DNA of 64,000 nucleotides from Rahnella rivi (lineage in GTDB: Bacteria; Pseudomonadota; Gammaproteobacteria; Enterobacterales; Enterobacteriaceae): assembly GCF_019049655.1 (NCBI RefSeq), contig NZ_JAFMOX010000066.1:62001-126000 (forward strand), in the 5' to 3' direction. A model generated the notes under the pieces. It was not told the DNA's origin and did not search any database. It was given only the letters and a program-made list of their open reading frames with translations. Within the stretch, counting starts at the first letter, position 1. Every line of letters starts with the position of its first letter. A program made the position numbers and the translations under genes. This document shows positions 9,128-16,185 of the stretch, in pieces.

Positions 9128-9617
9128 ACGCTGCGCCGTCGCCGCAGTCCTGACGATTGCCGCGCTGCTGCCGCAAACACCAACGTTGAAGACATCCGCC
9201 GCCGGTCTGGCACTGATTGCTGATTTTGAAGGCTGCCGCCTGTCCGCCTATCAGTGCAGCGCGGGCGTCTGGACAAACGGCATCGGGCACACCGCAGGCG
9301 TGAAGCCGCAGACTCAAATAAGCGAACGTCAGGCCGCCGTGAATCTGATGGAAGACGTGATGCGGGTGGAGAAAGGCATTGCGCGCTGCATGCCGATCGA
9401 CATGCCGCAGCCGGTTTATGACGCCGTGGCGTCCTTTGCGTTCAACGTCGGCGTGACGGCGGCGTGTAAATCCACCCTGGCGTTTTTCATCAACAAAGGC
9501 GAATGGCGAGAAGCCTGTGAACAGTTGCCGCGCTGGGTGTTTGTGAACGGTGTCCGCGTCACCGGCCTGGAGCGCCGCCGCGCGAATGAGCTGGCCTACT
9601 GCCTGCGGGGAGTCTGA
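9108..9617 (+). CDS. GH24 lysozyme, probable signal-arrest endolysin (P2 K position)
   Basis: A 169-residue T4/P22-type lysozyme (glycoside hydrolase 24). The catalytic pattern E-x8-C-x5-T is E41, C50, T56 (FEGCRLSAYQCSAGVWTNGIG); cysteine replaces the usual aspartate. A hydrophobic N-terminus (AVAAVLTIAALL) could be a signal-arrest-release anchor, and several cysteines could control activation. This differs from P2 gpK, which belongs to another lysozyme family, so the lysis enzyme has been exchanged while gene order is kept. Confidence 0.9.
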   Translation: MQPSIVRRCAVAAVLTIAALLPQTPTLKTSAAGLALIADFEGCRLSAYQCSAGVWTNGIGHTAGVKPQTQISERQAAVNLMEDVMRVEKGIARCMPIDMPQPVYDAVASFAFNVGVTAACKSTLAFFINKGEWREACEQLPRWVFVNGVRVTGLERRRANELAYCLRGV

Positions 9618-10042
9618 TGCGCGTTTTAATTTTATTACTGCTGGCAGCCTGCGCACTGGCGGGGCTGCAAACCTGGCGTATTGGTGGCCTGCATGATGAA
9701 GCCGACCAAGCGCAGCGCATTATCGGCACGCTGTCGGCAGGTATTGAAAGCCGCGACAACGCCATTCACCGCCTGAACGATGAGGCCGTAACGCGGGAAC
9801 GGCAGGAACAAAACCTGCGCACCCAGCTCTCACGGGCGGGTGAGCAGGCACGCGTCCGTGAAATTCACCTTCAAAGGTTACTTAATGAAAATCAGGAAAT
9901 ACGCGATTGGTACGGCGCTCGTCTGCCTGATGCTATTAGCCGGATGCACGCACGTCCCGCCTTTGCCAGCGCCGCAGATTATTTACGTTGGCTGTCCGGC
10001 GGTGACGAGCTGCCCGATACCGGCAAGCTCGCCGGTCACTAA
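9617..10042 (+). CDS. lysB: Inner-membrane spanin (LysB, Rz-like)
   Basis: A 141-residue protein with one N-terminal membrane segment (RVLILLLLAACALAGLQTW) followed by a long helical, Q/R/E-rich periplasmic part. This is the Rz-type inner-membrane spanin that, with the outer-membrane lipoprotein, fuses the membranes at the end of lysis. The start overlaps the lysozyme stop by one base. The lysC gene is nested in another frame from 9885. Confidence 0.88.
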   Translation: MRVLILLLLAACALAGLQTWRIGGLHDEADQAQRIIGTLSAGIESRDNAIHRLNDEAVTRERQEQNLRTQLSRAGEQARVREIHLQRLLNENQEIRDWYGARLPDAISRMHARPAFASAADYLRWLSGGDELPDTGKLAGH

Positions 10043-10175
10043 CGGCGACTTAAGCGCCTATGTAAGAAACCTGGAGGCCGAGCTGACGTCCTGCGGCCTC
10101 CAGGTGGAAGCGGTCAAACAATGCCAGGAGGAACACCGTGTTAAAACCCGCCCAGTTGAGAAAAGCGTTAACTGA
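9885..10175 (+). CDS. lysC: Outer-membrane spanin lipoprotein (LysC, Rz1-like), nested in lysB
   Basis: A 96-residue lipoprotein whose signal peptide ends in the lipobox LLAGC, with the lipidated cysteine at residue 21, followed by proline-rich sequence (VPPLPAP). It starts inside lysB in a different frame (ATG at 9885 after AAAGGTT) and runs past its end, the typical overlapping Rz/Rz1 layout. It overlaps the start of R by 38 bases. Confidence 0.88.
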   Translation: MKIRKYAIGTALVCLMLLAGCTHVPPLPAPQIIYVGCPAVTSCPIPASSPVTNGDLSAYVRNLEAELTSCGLQVEAVKQCQEEHRVKTRPVEKSVN

Positions 10176-10605
10176 TGCGGTGCCGGTGCTGCAAACCAGC
10201 CCCGACACCCTGCGGATGTTTGTGGATAACGGGCGTATTGTTTCCACGCTCAGCAGCTCGCTTTCGTTTGAGTATCAGTATCAAGTGGAACTGCTAATTA
10301 CCGACTTTGCCCAGGACTGCGATCTGATCATTGTGCCTATTCTGGCCTGGTTGCGTGAGCATCAGCCGGACATAATGGCAACACCGGAGAAACAGCAAAC
10401 TGGCTATAAGTTCAAAGCCGATATGCTCAATGATGGGAGCTATGACATCGCTATTCATTTGCAGTTCACCGAGCGCGTGATCGTCAAACAGATTGACGCC
10501 GGTCTGCACGTTGAGCATTTTCCTGAACCGCCAATGCCGGAGCCGGTGGAAAGGCCGCGTGAACTGTACCTGCACGGCGAGTTAGTGAGTCAATGGAATG
10601 AGTGA
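10138..10605 (+). CDS. R: P2-like tail completion protein gpR
   Basis: A 155-residue P2 gpR homologue (KPAQLRKALTDAVPVL at the start, QIDAGLHVEHFPEPPMPEP near the C-terminus). It caps the finished tail and is needed for head joining. I take the GTG start at 10138 because AGGAGG lies 7 bases upstream. The 3' end overlaps S by 8 bases. Confidence 0.94.
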   Translation: MLKPAQLRKALTDAVPVLQTSPDTLRMFVDNGRIVSTLSSSLSFEYQYQVELLITDFAQDCDLIIVPILAWLREHQPDIMATPEKQQTGYKFKADMLNDGSYDIAIHLQFTERVIVKQIDAGLHVEHFPEPPMPEPVERPRELYLHGELVSQWNE

Positions 10606-11056
10606 GCTGACCGCGTTTGATAACCATATCGATGCACTGATTGCTGCGCTTTCACCACAGCGCCGAAAAGCTTTAGCGACAGAGATTGCAAAGCGTCTGC
10701 GCAAACACCAACAACAGCGCATCAAGCGGCAGGTTACCCCGGAAGGGAAACCTTTCACCCCACGACAGGATCAGATCCTCCGCAGCAAAAAAGGACGACT
10801 CAAGCGTGAGATGTTTAGCAAGCTGCGCACGGCCAAGTACATGAAGGCCAAAGGCTCAAATAATGATGCGGTGGTGGAGTTCACTAGCAGAGTTAAACGA
10901 ATGGCTGAAGTGCATCAGTACGGCCTGCGAGATCGTCCGAACGTCTGGGCTAAAGAAGCGCCTTATCCTGCTCGTCCTTTGTTGGGATTTGATGCTGAAG
11001 ATTTGAAAATTGTAGAAGAAGAATTACTAATACTTATTAGCTCAGGCTTCTCCTGA
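10598..11056 (+). CDS. S: P2-like tail completion protein gpS
   Basis: A 152-residue gpS homologue (phage virion morphogenesis family) that acts with gpR at the tail top. Recognised by the basic segment KHQQQRIKRQVTPEGKPF and VHQYGLRDR near residue 110. Last late gene before the accessory insertion. Confidence 0.93.
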   Translation: MSELTAFDNHIDALIAALSPQRRKALATEIAKRLRKHQQQRIKRQVTPEGKPFTPRQDQILRSKKGRLKREMFSKLRTAKYMKAKGSNNDAVVEFTSRVKRMAEVHQYGLRDRPNVWAKEAPYPARPLLGFDAEDLKIVEEELLILISSGFS

Positions 11057-11556
11057 TATAACAGCGGCACGGAGCCAACCTAATCTGATAGGCAGCTCTG
11101 TGCCAGCAGCGAACATTGCTACATCACAATGCGTTAATCAACGGCGAGCAGGTTAATAAAGTGGTGAAAGGAGTATGTTATCCTCAGTTTTCGGCCGCCA
11201 TAAACGTCAGCGATGATTCTTAACTGTACGCCCTTTAATTTACAATTGCTTCAATGAGTTACATGGATTGAGTTTAGCTAATTTTAACATTGCTTCCTTT
11301 CTGCCAAAGTAGGCAATCACATGCACACCATTTTAAGGAATGGTGTAATAGAAGGAGATGATACGCCATGCTTTTCAGATGTATTTTGTTGTTTTATAAA
11401 CGTTTTATAGTGCTATAAAGGTCCGGACTGAGGAATGAAAAGTATTAAAGTCTCAAAACGCTAAGCGTGGGCAAGGTTGAGCAAAAAAAGATATAGATCG
11501 TAGATTTTTTTGATTCTCTACCTTATGATTCAAAAAAGTTCACTGGAAGATACTGT
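11057..11556. other. 500-base gap between S and the HipA-like gene
   Basis: No supported gene. Composition falls from phage-like to AT-rich across it, which places the left edge of the inserted cargo here. It holds an 8-base perfect inverted repeat (ACACCATT / AATGGTGT, 11325-11346) that could be an operator for the cargo. Two tiny reading frames (13 and 16 codons) have ribosome sites but cannot be supported as genes. I see no terminator. Confidence 0.5.
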
Positions 11557-12435
11557 ATGGCCAACAATCAACCACAAAAAACCAATGCTTCAGGTGCTGC
11601 TTCAGTAAGTCAGGTTGCTCTGCCTATTGTTCAGGATGGTTTTATAAATGTCATAACGCAGCTTCCTGCGTCCGGGTTAATGGCTAAAACATTTATTTGT
11701 TCAAACTTTGATTTAGCAAACCAAACTAACACATATTATATGAAAATTTATAATGACGATAAAATTGTTATAAATGAGATGGTTGGTTATATTCTAGCTA
11801 AATCAAGTGGCTTGGACGTGGCAAGTAAAGCCTACCTACTTGAATTAGGTACCATGACTCGTGCTCTTATTGATAGCTTTTATAAGCTTAGAGGTATCAC
11901 TAACAACAGAGAGCATTACAATTCCGCATATGCTTTTATAGTATCTAGTGCCCCAGGAATAAATATAACCACTCATAGTAGTAATACAGTCGCCCAAACT
12001 GATTTTTTTAAAAAAAGAATAAGCAATTGGAATAAAAACAATTCCCTTATAGCTTTCGATGAGTGGGTGGCGAATACTGACAGGAATGCTGGTAATATTT
12101 TATTTGGTAACAATGCCAATTATGTTATTGACCATGGTGCAATGCCTGTTCAGATGAACTGGAGTAAGGGATGTTTACAATCGAATATGTGCTTCACTAA
12201 CATCCACTATGCCAATACCGCTTTGGTAATGTCAAAAAATCCGGCGGATGTTGAGCTTTTGATTGAATCATCGAAACATGCTACAGCTTTCAATAATGTG
12301 AAAAATTCAATCATAGATATAATAAAAAATACAGTTAAAATGAACCCAGACTATCAACAGATGATTGATTTCCTTGAGACTAGAGCTGTTTCTGTCAGGA
12401 ATGTAACATATGCGAATATGGCAGGAGCCAGATAG
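11557..12435 (+). CDS. HipA-like kinase-fold protein (HipA_2 type)
   Basis: A 292-residue protein with the HipA-like kinase fold seen in partners of DUF3037 proteins. An N-terminal strand region (TYYMKIYN, about 60) and an NEMVGYILAKSSGLDV helix match the part holding the nucleotide. The catalytic loop is DEWVANTDRNAGNIL (about 175-189), followed by IDHG (about 197) in the DFG position. The likely activity is protein phosphorylation, inferred from the family only. It shares an operon with the DUF3037 gene with no gap. Very low G+C inside a G+C-rich late region, in the S-V interval where P2 carries orf30. Candidate defence or toxin-antitoxin cargo. Confidence 0.7.
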   Translation: MANNQPQKTNASGAASVSQVALPIVQDGFINVITQLPASGLMAKTFICSNFDLANQTNTYYMKIYNDDKIVINEMVGYILAKSSGLDVASKAYLLELGTMTRALIDSFYKLRGITNNREHYNSAYAFIVSSAPGINITTHSSNTVAQTDFFKKRISNWNKNNSLIAFDEWVANTDRNAGNILFGNNANYVIDHGAMPVQMNWSKGCLQSNMCFTNIHYANTALVMSKNPADVELLIESSKHATAFNNVKNSIIDIIKNTVKMNPDYQQMIDFLETRAVSVRNVTYANMAGAR

Positions 12436-13236
12436 ATGAAACAATTTAATTGGCACAAAATACAATGGATGCCGTTTTTCAATACTCAAGAAATTATTAA
12501 TGTTGGCGTTGTTGTAAGTGATGATAAAAATAACATATTGAATATTAAGCTCATTGAGGATTTATCTAAAGTTAAATTCTTTTTTGGTGACTCAATAATA
12601 AGTGATGCTTCATTGGCATTTGACGTTGTGAGGGTAATGGTTAGCGGTAACACGATATCAGGTGATATTGATACTCCCCAAGTTAAAATTAGAGATCAAG
12701 GGATCGCTTTTTCCAATAGTGTTGCTTTACTGACCGAGCAATTAATGAGCCAAGTAGTAACTGCATATAAAGTTAAAGAGAGAAAATCCAGATACTCACC
12801 GTTGACAACCAAAAGGCTATTAACAACGTTAAAAGATAAAGTTCCGGATATTTATAAGGGTTATATTCCAGATAATCCATTCTTGGAAGTTAAACCAGAT
12901 TTGTCTGTGTATATTCCGATGAGAAAAAATGGATTGAGCGATGTTGCGACAGTAATATCTGCAGATTATTTGGACATTGAGCGAAGATCCACTCGTTTTT
13001 ATGAAGCAATGAGAGACCTTTCTTTAGTAAATATGGCCTCCAAGGGAAAAACTAATTCAAAAAGTGCTTTTGTATTAAAACCCCAAGGGATAACCCATTT
13101 ATCAAATTCGCTCAGAAAGAGTATTGATGGTGAAATAGAGATGTTTAAGTACCAAGCCAAAGATAGAAGTTTTGAAGTGGTCATATGCGATGATTCGGAT
13201 GATTTTGTCACTAAAGCATTATCTTGGTGCGCTTAG
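12436..13236 (+). CDS. DUF3037 family protein, partner of the HipA-like kinase
   Basis: A 266-residue DUF3037-type protein. The diagnostic N-terminus is visible: FNWHKIQWMPFFNTQEIINVGVVVSDDKNN, with FxNVGV-like residues near 18-26. The function of the family is not established. It starts on the base after the kinase-like gene stops, so the two are co-translated and probably act together. Same AT-rich composition as its partner. It may be substrate, sensor or antidote of the kinase. Confidence 0.65.
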   Translation: MKQFNWHKIQWMPFFNTQEIINVGVVVSDDKNNILNIKLIEDLSKVKFFFGDSIISDASLAFDVVRVMVSGNTISGDIDTPQVKIRDQGIAFSNSVALLTEQLMSQVVTAYKVKERKSRYSPLTTKRLLTTLKDKVPDIYKGYIPDNPFLEVKPDLSVYIPMRKNGLSDVATVISADYLDIERRSTRFYEAMRDLSLVNMASKGKTNSKSAFVLKPQGITHLSNSLRKSIDGEIEMFKYQAKDRSFEVVICDDSDDFVTKALSWCA

Positions 13237-13545
13237 TTAATTGAATATAAATGTTTTTTTGTGAGCTGCGTTAAGTTTACATTTATCCAAATCATATAAC
13301 CGCCTTGATGTCGCCTTTTGGTTTGGAATTAGCGTAGCTCTCATACATACGATTTGCGATTTTCACTTATTATGGCCTGCTCCCCGTTTATAGACATTCA
13401 GCTTTGTTAGTAACGCCCACATCAGATGAAAGAGTAACTGCTAACTTCCGCTTTTCGCTCAAACCAGACTGTCAGATTTAATGATGTTCTACCTACGAAA
13501 TGTGTCAGCTCAAGTTCGAGCTAATATTCCTCAGTCAGTGATCCC

Positions 13546-13569
13546 CACGTTGTGCCACCAGCCATCAAC
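13546..13569 (+). promoter_or_regulatory. Ogr-type site of the V operon
   Basis: CACGTTGTGCCA (13546-13557) within GTTGT-N11-TCAAC, a one-base deviation from the perfect dyad before O. Its centre is about 57 bases before the V start codon, so a start point 55 bases downstream would leave almost no leader. Confidence 0.7.
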
Positions 13570-13583
13570 CTGCCTCAAATTGT

Positions 13584-13605
13584 ATGCCGCCTGACAGGGC
13601 GGCAT
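13584..13605 (+). terminator. Hairpin just upstream of V
   Basis: Eight-base arms ATGCCGCC / GGCGGCAT with loop TGACAG, then TATTTTAT. It would stop transcription leaving the HipA/DUF3037 insert before it enters V, while transcripts begun at the V promoter start beyond it. Confidence 0.7.
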
Positions 13606-13615
13606 TATTTTATCC

Positions 13616-14257
13616 ATGAATACATCCATTCCCAAACACGACATTCCGCGCCTGCTGCGCAATCTGATCCGCATTGGCACCGTTGCCGAGGTGGATTTAG
13701 TTGCGGGCACCTGTCGCGTGAACACCGGCGGCAACGTCACCGACTGGCTGCACTGGCTGACAGCCCGCGCGGGGCGTTCCCGTTCCTGGTGGGCACCGTC
13801 TGCCGGTGAGCAGGTTCTGCTGTTCTGCCTGGGCGGAGAGCTGGATACCGCCTTTGTGATGCCCGGCGTTTTCTCTGATGAATTCCCCGCCCCGTCTGCC
13901 TCGGCGGATGCCGTACACGTCACTTTCCCCGACGGCGCGGTGATCGAGTACGAACCCAAAACTGGCGCACTGCTGGCTGCTGGCATTAAGTCCGCCACGG
14001 TAAACGCATCGGAAAAAGTCGCGGTGACTGCACCGGATATAACCTGCACGGCGAAAACGCGCATCACGCTCGACTCGCCGGAGGTGGTCTGCACGAAAAA
14101 GCTCACCACCGGCACTATCGAAATCAAACAGGGCGGCACCATGACCGGCAACCTCACACACAGCGGCGGCAGCATCACGTCAAACGGCGTGGTTGTGCAT
14201 AACCATAAACACGGCGGCGTCCAGACGGGCGGCGGTAATACCGGCACACCGATCTAA
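13616..14257 (+). CDS. V: P2-like baseplate spike gpV
   Basis: A 213-residue gpV homologue, the membrane-piercing spike at the tail tip. An N-terminal OB-type region (VDLVAGTCRVNTGGNVTDWLHWLTARAG) is followed by the beta-helical part, and the metal-binding tip motif VVHNHKHGGVQTGGGNTGTPI ends the protein (H-x-H-x-G pattern). First gene of operon V-W-J-I-H-G. Confidence 0.96.
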   Translation: MNTSIPKHDIPRLLRNLIRIGTVAEVDLVAGTCRVNTGGNVTDWLHWLTARAGRSRSWWAPSAGEQVLLFCLGGELDTAFVMPGVFSDEFPAPSASADAVHVTFPDGAVIEYEPKTGALLAAGIKSATVNASEKVAVTAPDITCTAKTRITLDSPEVVCTKKLTTGTIEIKQGGTMTGNLTHSGGSITSNGVVVHNHKHGGVQTGGGNTGTPI

Positions 14258-14269
14258 TAAGGGGATTTA

Positions 14270-14401
14270 ATGAGCAAGAATCTAAAAGTATTTTTGTCTG
14301 TTTTCGCTGCCGCAATAGCTGGTGTCATGCTGGCAAGCGGGACGAATGGCTGGTGGATAGTGGCGGGTATCGGCGTGTACCTGTTGTTTAAAAATGACTA
14401 A
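14270..14401 (+). CDS. Small membrane protein between V and W
   Basis: A 43-residue open frame, not in the P2 gene list, with two hydrophobic stretches (about residues 5-22 and 27-40: FLSVFAAAIAGVMLASG and WWIVAGIGVYLLF). AGGGG lies 6 bases before the ATG. It starts 12 bases after V and overlaps the W start by 8 bases, so it is built into the operon. Function unknown; could be a lysis or exclusion accessory. Confidence 0.65.
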   Translation: MSKNLKVFLSVFAAAIAGVMLASGTNGWWIVAGIGVYLLFKND

Positions 14402-14744
14402 CGCTAAATACCTCGGTCTGGCTCGCGATACGGGGCGCTGCGTCGAAGACATGGCGCACATCCAGCAGTCGGTCAGCGACATTTTGCGCACGCCCGTCGG
14501 CTCCCGCGTCATGCGCCGCGACTATGGTTCGCTGCTGTCTGAGCTGACTGACCGCCCCCAGAATGCGGCGCTGCGGCTGCAAATTATGGCGGCGTGCTAC
14601 AGCGCGATCCTGAAATGGGAGCCGCGCGTCAGCCTCACCGGCATCACCTTTGAAACGACGTTCGACGGGAAAGCGGTGGTTGAACTCACCGGCATCCGCA
14701 TAGACACGTCCGCCGCCATCTCCTTAATCCTTCCAGTGAGCTGA
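14394..14744 (+). CDS. W: P2-like baseplate wedge gpW
   Basis: A 116-residue gp25-like protein, part of the baseplate wedge. The family motif is clear: LRTPVGSRVMRRDYGS (around 34-49) and the EPRVSLTGI segment. It overlaps the preceding small gene by 8 bases and precedes J by 3. Confidence 0.96.
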   Translation: MTNAKYLGLARDTGRCVEDMAHIQQSVSDILRTPVGSRVMRRDYGSLLSELTDRPQNAALRLQIMAACYSAILKWEPRVSLTGITFETTFDGKAVVELTGIRIDTSAAISLILPVS

Positions 14745-14747
14745 ATT

Positions 14748-15656
14748 ATGGCAACTATCGACCTGAGCCAGTTACCCGCCCCCGACGTGGTGGAGGTGCT
14801 GGATTATGAAATTCTGCTGGCGGAGCGCAAAGCCACGCTGGTGTCGCTTTACCCCGAAGACCAGCAGGCCGCTATCGCCCGCACGCTGACGCTGGAGTCT
14901 GAGCCGATTGTGAAGCTGCTGGAGGAGAACGCTTACCGTGAAGTGATCCTGCGTCAGCGGGTTAATGAGGCGGCGCAGGCCGTCATGCTGGCCTACGCGA
15001 CCGGCGCTGACCTCGACAACATCGCGGCGACGTTCAGCGTGGAACGCCTGACCATCACGCCTGCGGATACGGTCAGCGTGCCCGCCGTGGCGGCGGTGAT
15101 GGAAAGCGACGCCGATTTTCGTATCCGCGCACAGCAGGCGTTTGAAGGGCTGAGCGTGGCGGGTCCGGTCGGCGCGTATGAGTATCACGGGCGCTCTGCC
15201 GACGGGCGCGTGGCGGACATTTCGGTGATCAGTCCGTCGCCCGCCTGCGTGACGATTTCCGTGCTGGCACAGACCGGCAACGGCACCGCGCCCGCTGACC
15301 TGCTGGCGAAAGTGCAGGCCGCGCTCAACGATGAAAACGTGCGCCCCGTGGCCGACCGCGTGACCGTTCAGTCAGCCACCGTCGTGAATTACACCATTGA
15401 TGCCGTGCTGTATCTGTTCCCCGGTCCCGAAGCCGAACCCATCCGCGCAGCCGCCGAGGCGAAGCTTATCGCCTACACCACCGCGCAGCACCGTTTAGGC
15501 CGCGACATCCGGCTGTCAGCCATTTACGCCGCGCTGCACGTTGAGGGCGTCCAGCGGGTGGAGCTGAAAAGCCCGAAGGCCGACATCGAGCTGGACAAAA
15601 CCCAGGCGTCATTCTGCACCGCCTACACCTTAAAAGTGGGCGGCTACGATGAGTGA
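14748..15656 (+). CDS. J: P2-like baseplate assembly protein gpJ
   Basis: A 302-residue gpJ homologue (P2: 302). Recognised by LPAPDVVEVLDYE at the N-terminus, VMLAYATGADLDNIA around 80, and SYE/GP-type central sequence (SVAGPVGAYEYHGRSAD). It joins wedges to the hub. It overlaps I by 8 bases. Confidence 0.97.
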   Translation: MATIDLSQLPAPDVVEVLDYEILLAERKATLVSLYPEDQQAAIARTLTLESEPIVKLLEENAYREVILRQRVNEAAQAVMLAYATGADLDNIAATFSVERLTITPADTVSVPAVAAVMESDADFRIRAQQAFEGLSVAGPVGAYEYHGRSADGRVADISVISPSPACVTISVLAQTGNGTAPADLLAKVQAALNDENVRPVADRVTVQSATVVNYTIDAVLYLFPGPEAEPIRAAAEAKLIAYTTAQHRLGRDIRLSAIYAALHVEGVQRVELKSPKADIELDKTQASFCTAYTLKVGGYDE

Positions 15657-16176
15657 TCGCCTGCTGCCCGTCGGTTCATCCGCGCTGGAGGTGGCCGCCG
15701 CCGACGCCTGCGCCGCGCTTGAAAACGTGCCGGTGCCGCTGCGGCAGCTCTGGGATCCGCTGGCCTGTCCGGCAAAGTTTTTACCTTACCTGGCGTGGGC
15801 GCTGTCGGTTGACCGCTGGGATGAAAACTGGCCGGTTGCCACTAAGCGGCGCGTGATTCAGTCGGCCTGGTTCATTCACTGCCATAAGGGAACCATTGGT
15901 GCTATTCGCCGCGTGGTGGAGCCGCTCGGCTACCTGATCAATGTGACCGAGTGGTGGGAAACGAATGACGAACCGGGGACGTTTCGCCTGGACATCGGCG
16001 TGCTGGAAACCGGCATCACTGAAGAAATGTATTTAGAGATGGAGCGGCTGATAGCCGATGCCAAACCCGCAAGCCGCCACCTGATCGGGCTGACCATCAC
16101 CCAGGATATTAAAGGCGACGTTTACATTGGCGCAGCGCAGTACGTCGGCGAGCTGCTGACCGTTTACCCCGCATAA
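15649..16176 (+). CDS. I: P2-like tail protein gpI
   Basis: A 175-residue gpI homologue. It links the baseplate wedge to the tail fibre. Family sequence LRQLWDPLACPAKFLPYLAWALSVDRWDENWP lies at about 30-62. It is nine bases upstream of H. Confidence 0.96.
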   Translation: MSDRLLPVGSSALEVAAADACAALENVPVPLRQLWDPLACPAKFLPYLAWALSVDRWDENWPVATKRRVIQSAWFIHCHKGTIGAIRRVVEPLGYLINVTEWWETNDEPGTFRLDIGVLETGITEEMYLEMERLIADAKPASRHLIGLTITQDIKGDVYIGAAQYVGELLTVYPA

Positions 16177-16185
16177 GAGGACGAT

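Larger units (their letters stand above)
13237..13615. other. 379-base gap between the cargo and V
   Basis: No gene seen. The left two thirds are AT-rich and belong to the cargo. The right end returns to phage sequence and contains the Ogr-type site (13546-13569) and a hairpin (13584-13605), so it works as the V operon promoter and as insulation from upstream transcription. Confidence 0.6.

Noticed and set aside
11176..11400. 13- and 16-codon frames with fair ribosome sites in the S-cargo gap
   Set aside because: Too short to support; could be chance in AT-rich DNA or remnants of an orf30-type gene.
13531..14247. 238-codon minus-strand frame opposite V
   Set aside because: Low-complexity proline/serine sequence complementary to gpV, a codon-bias shadow.
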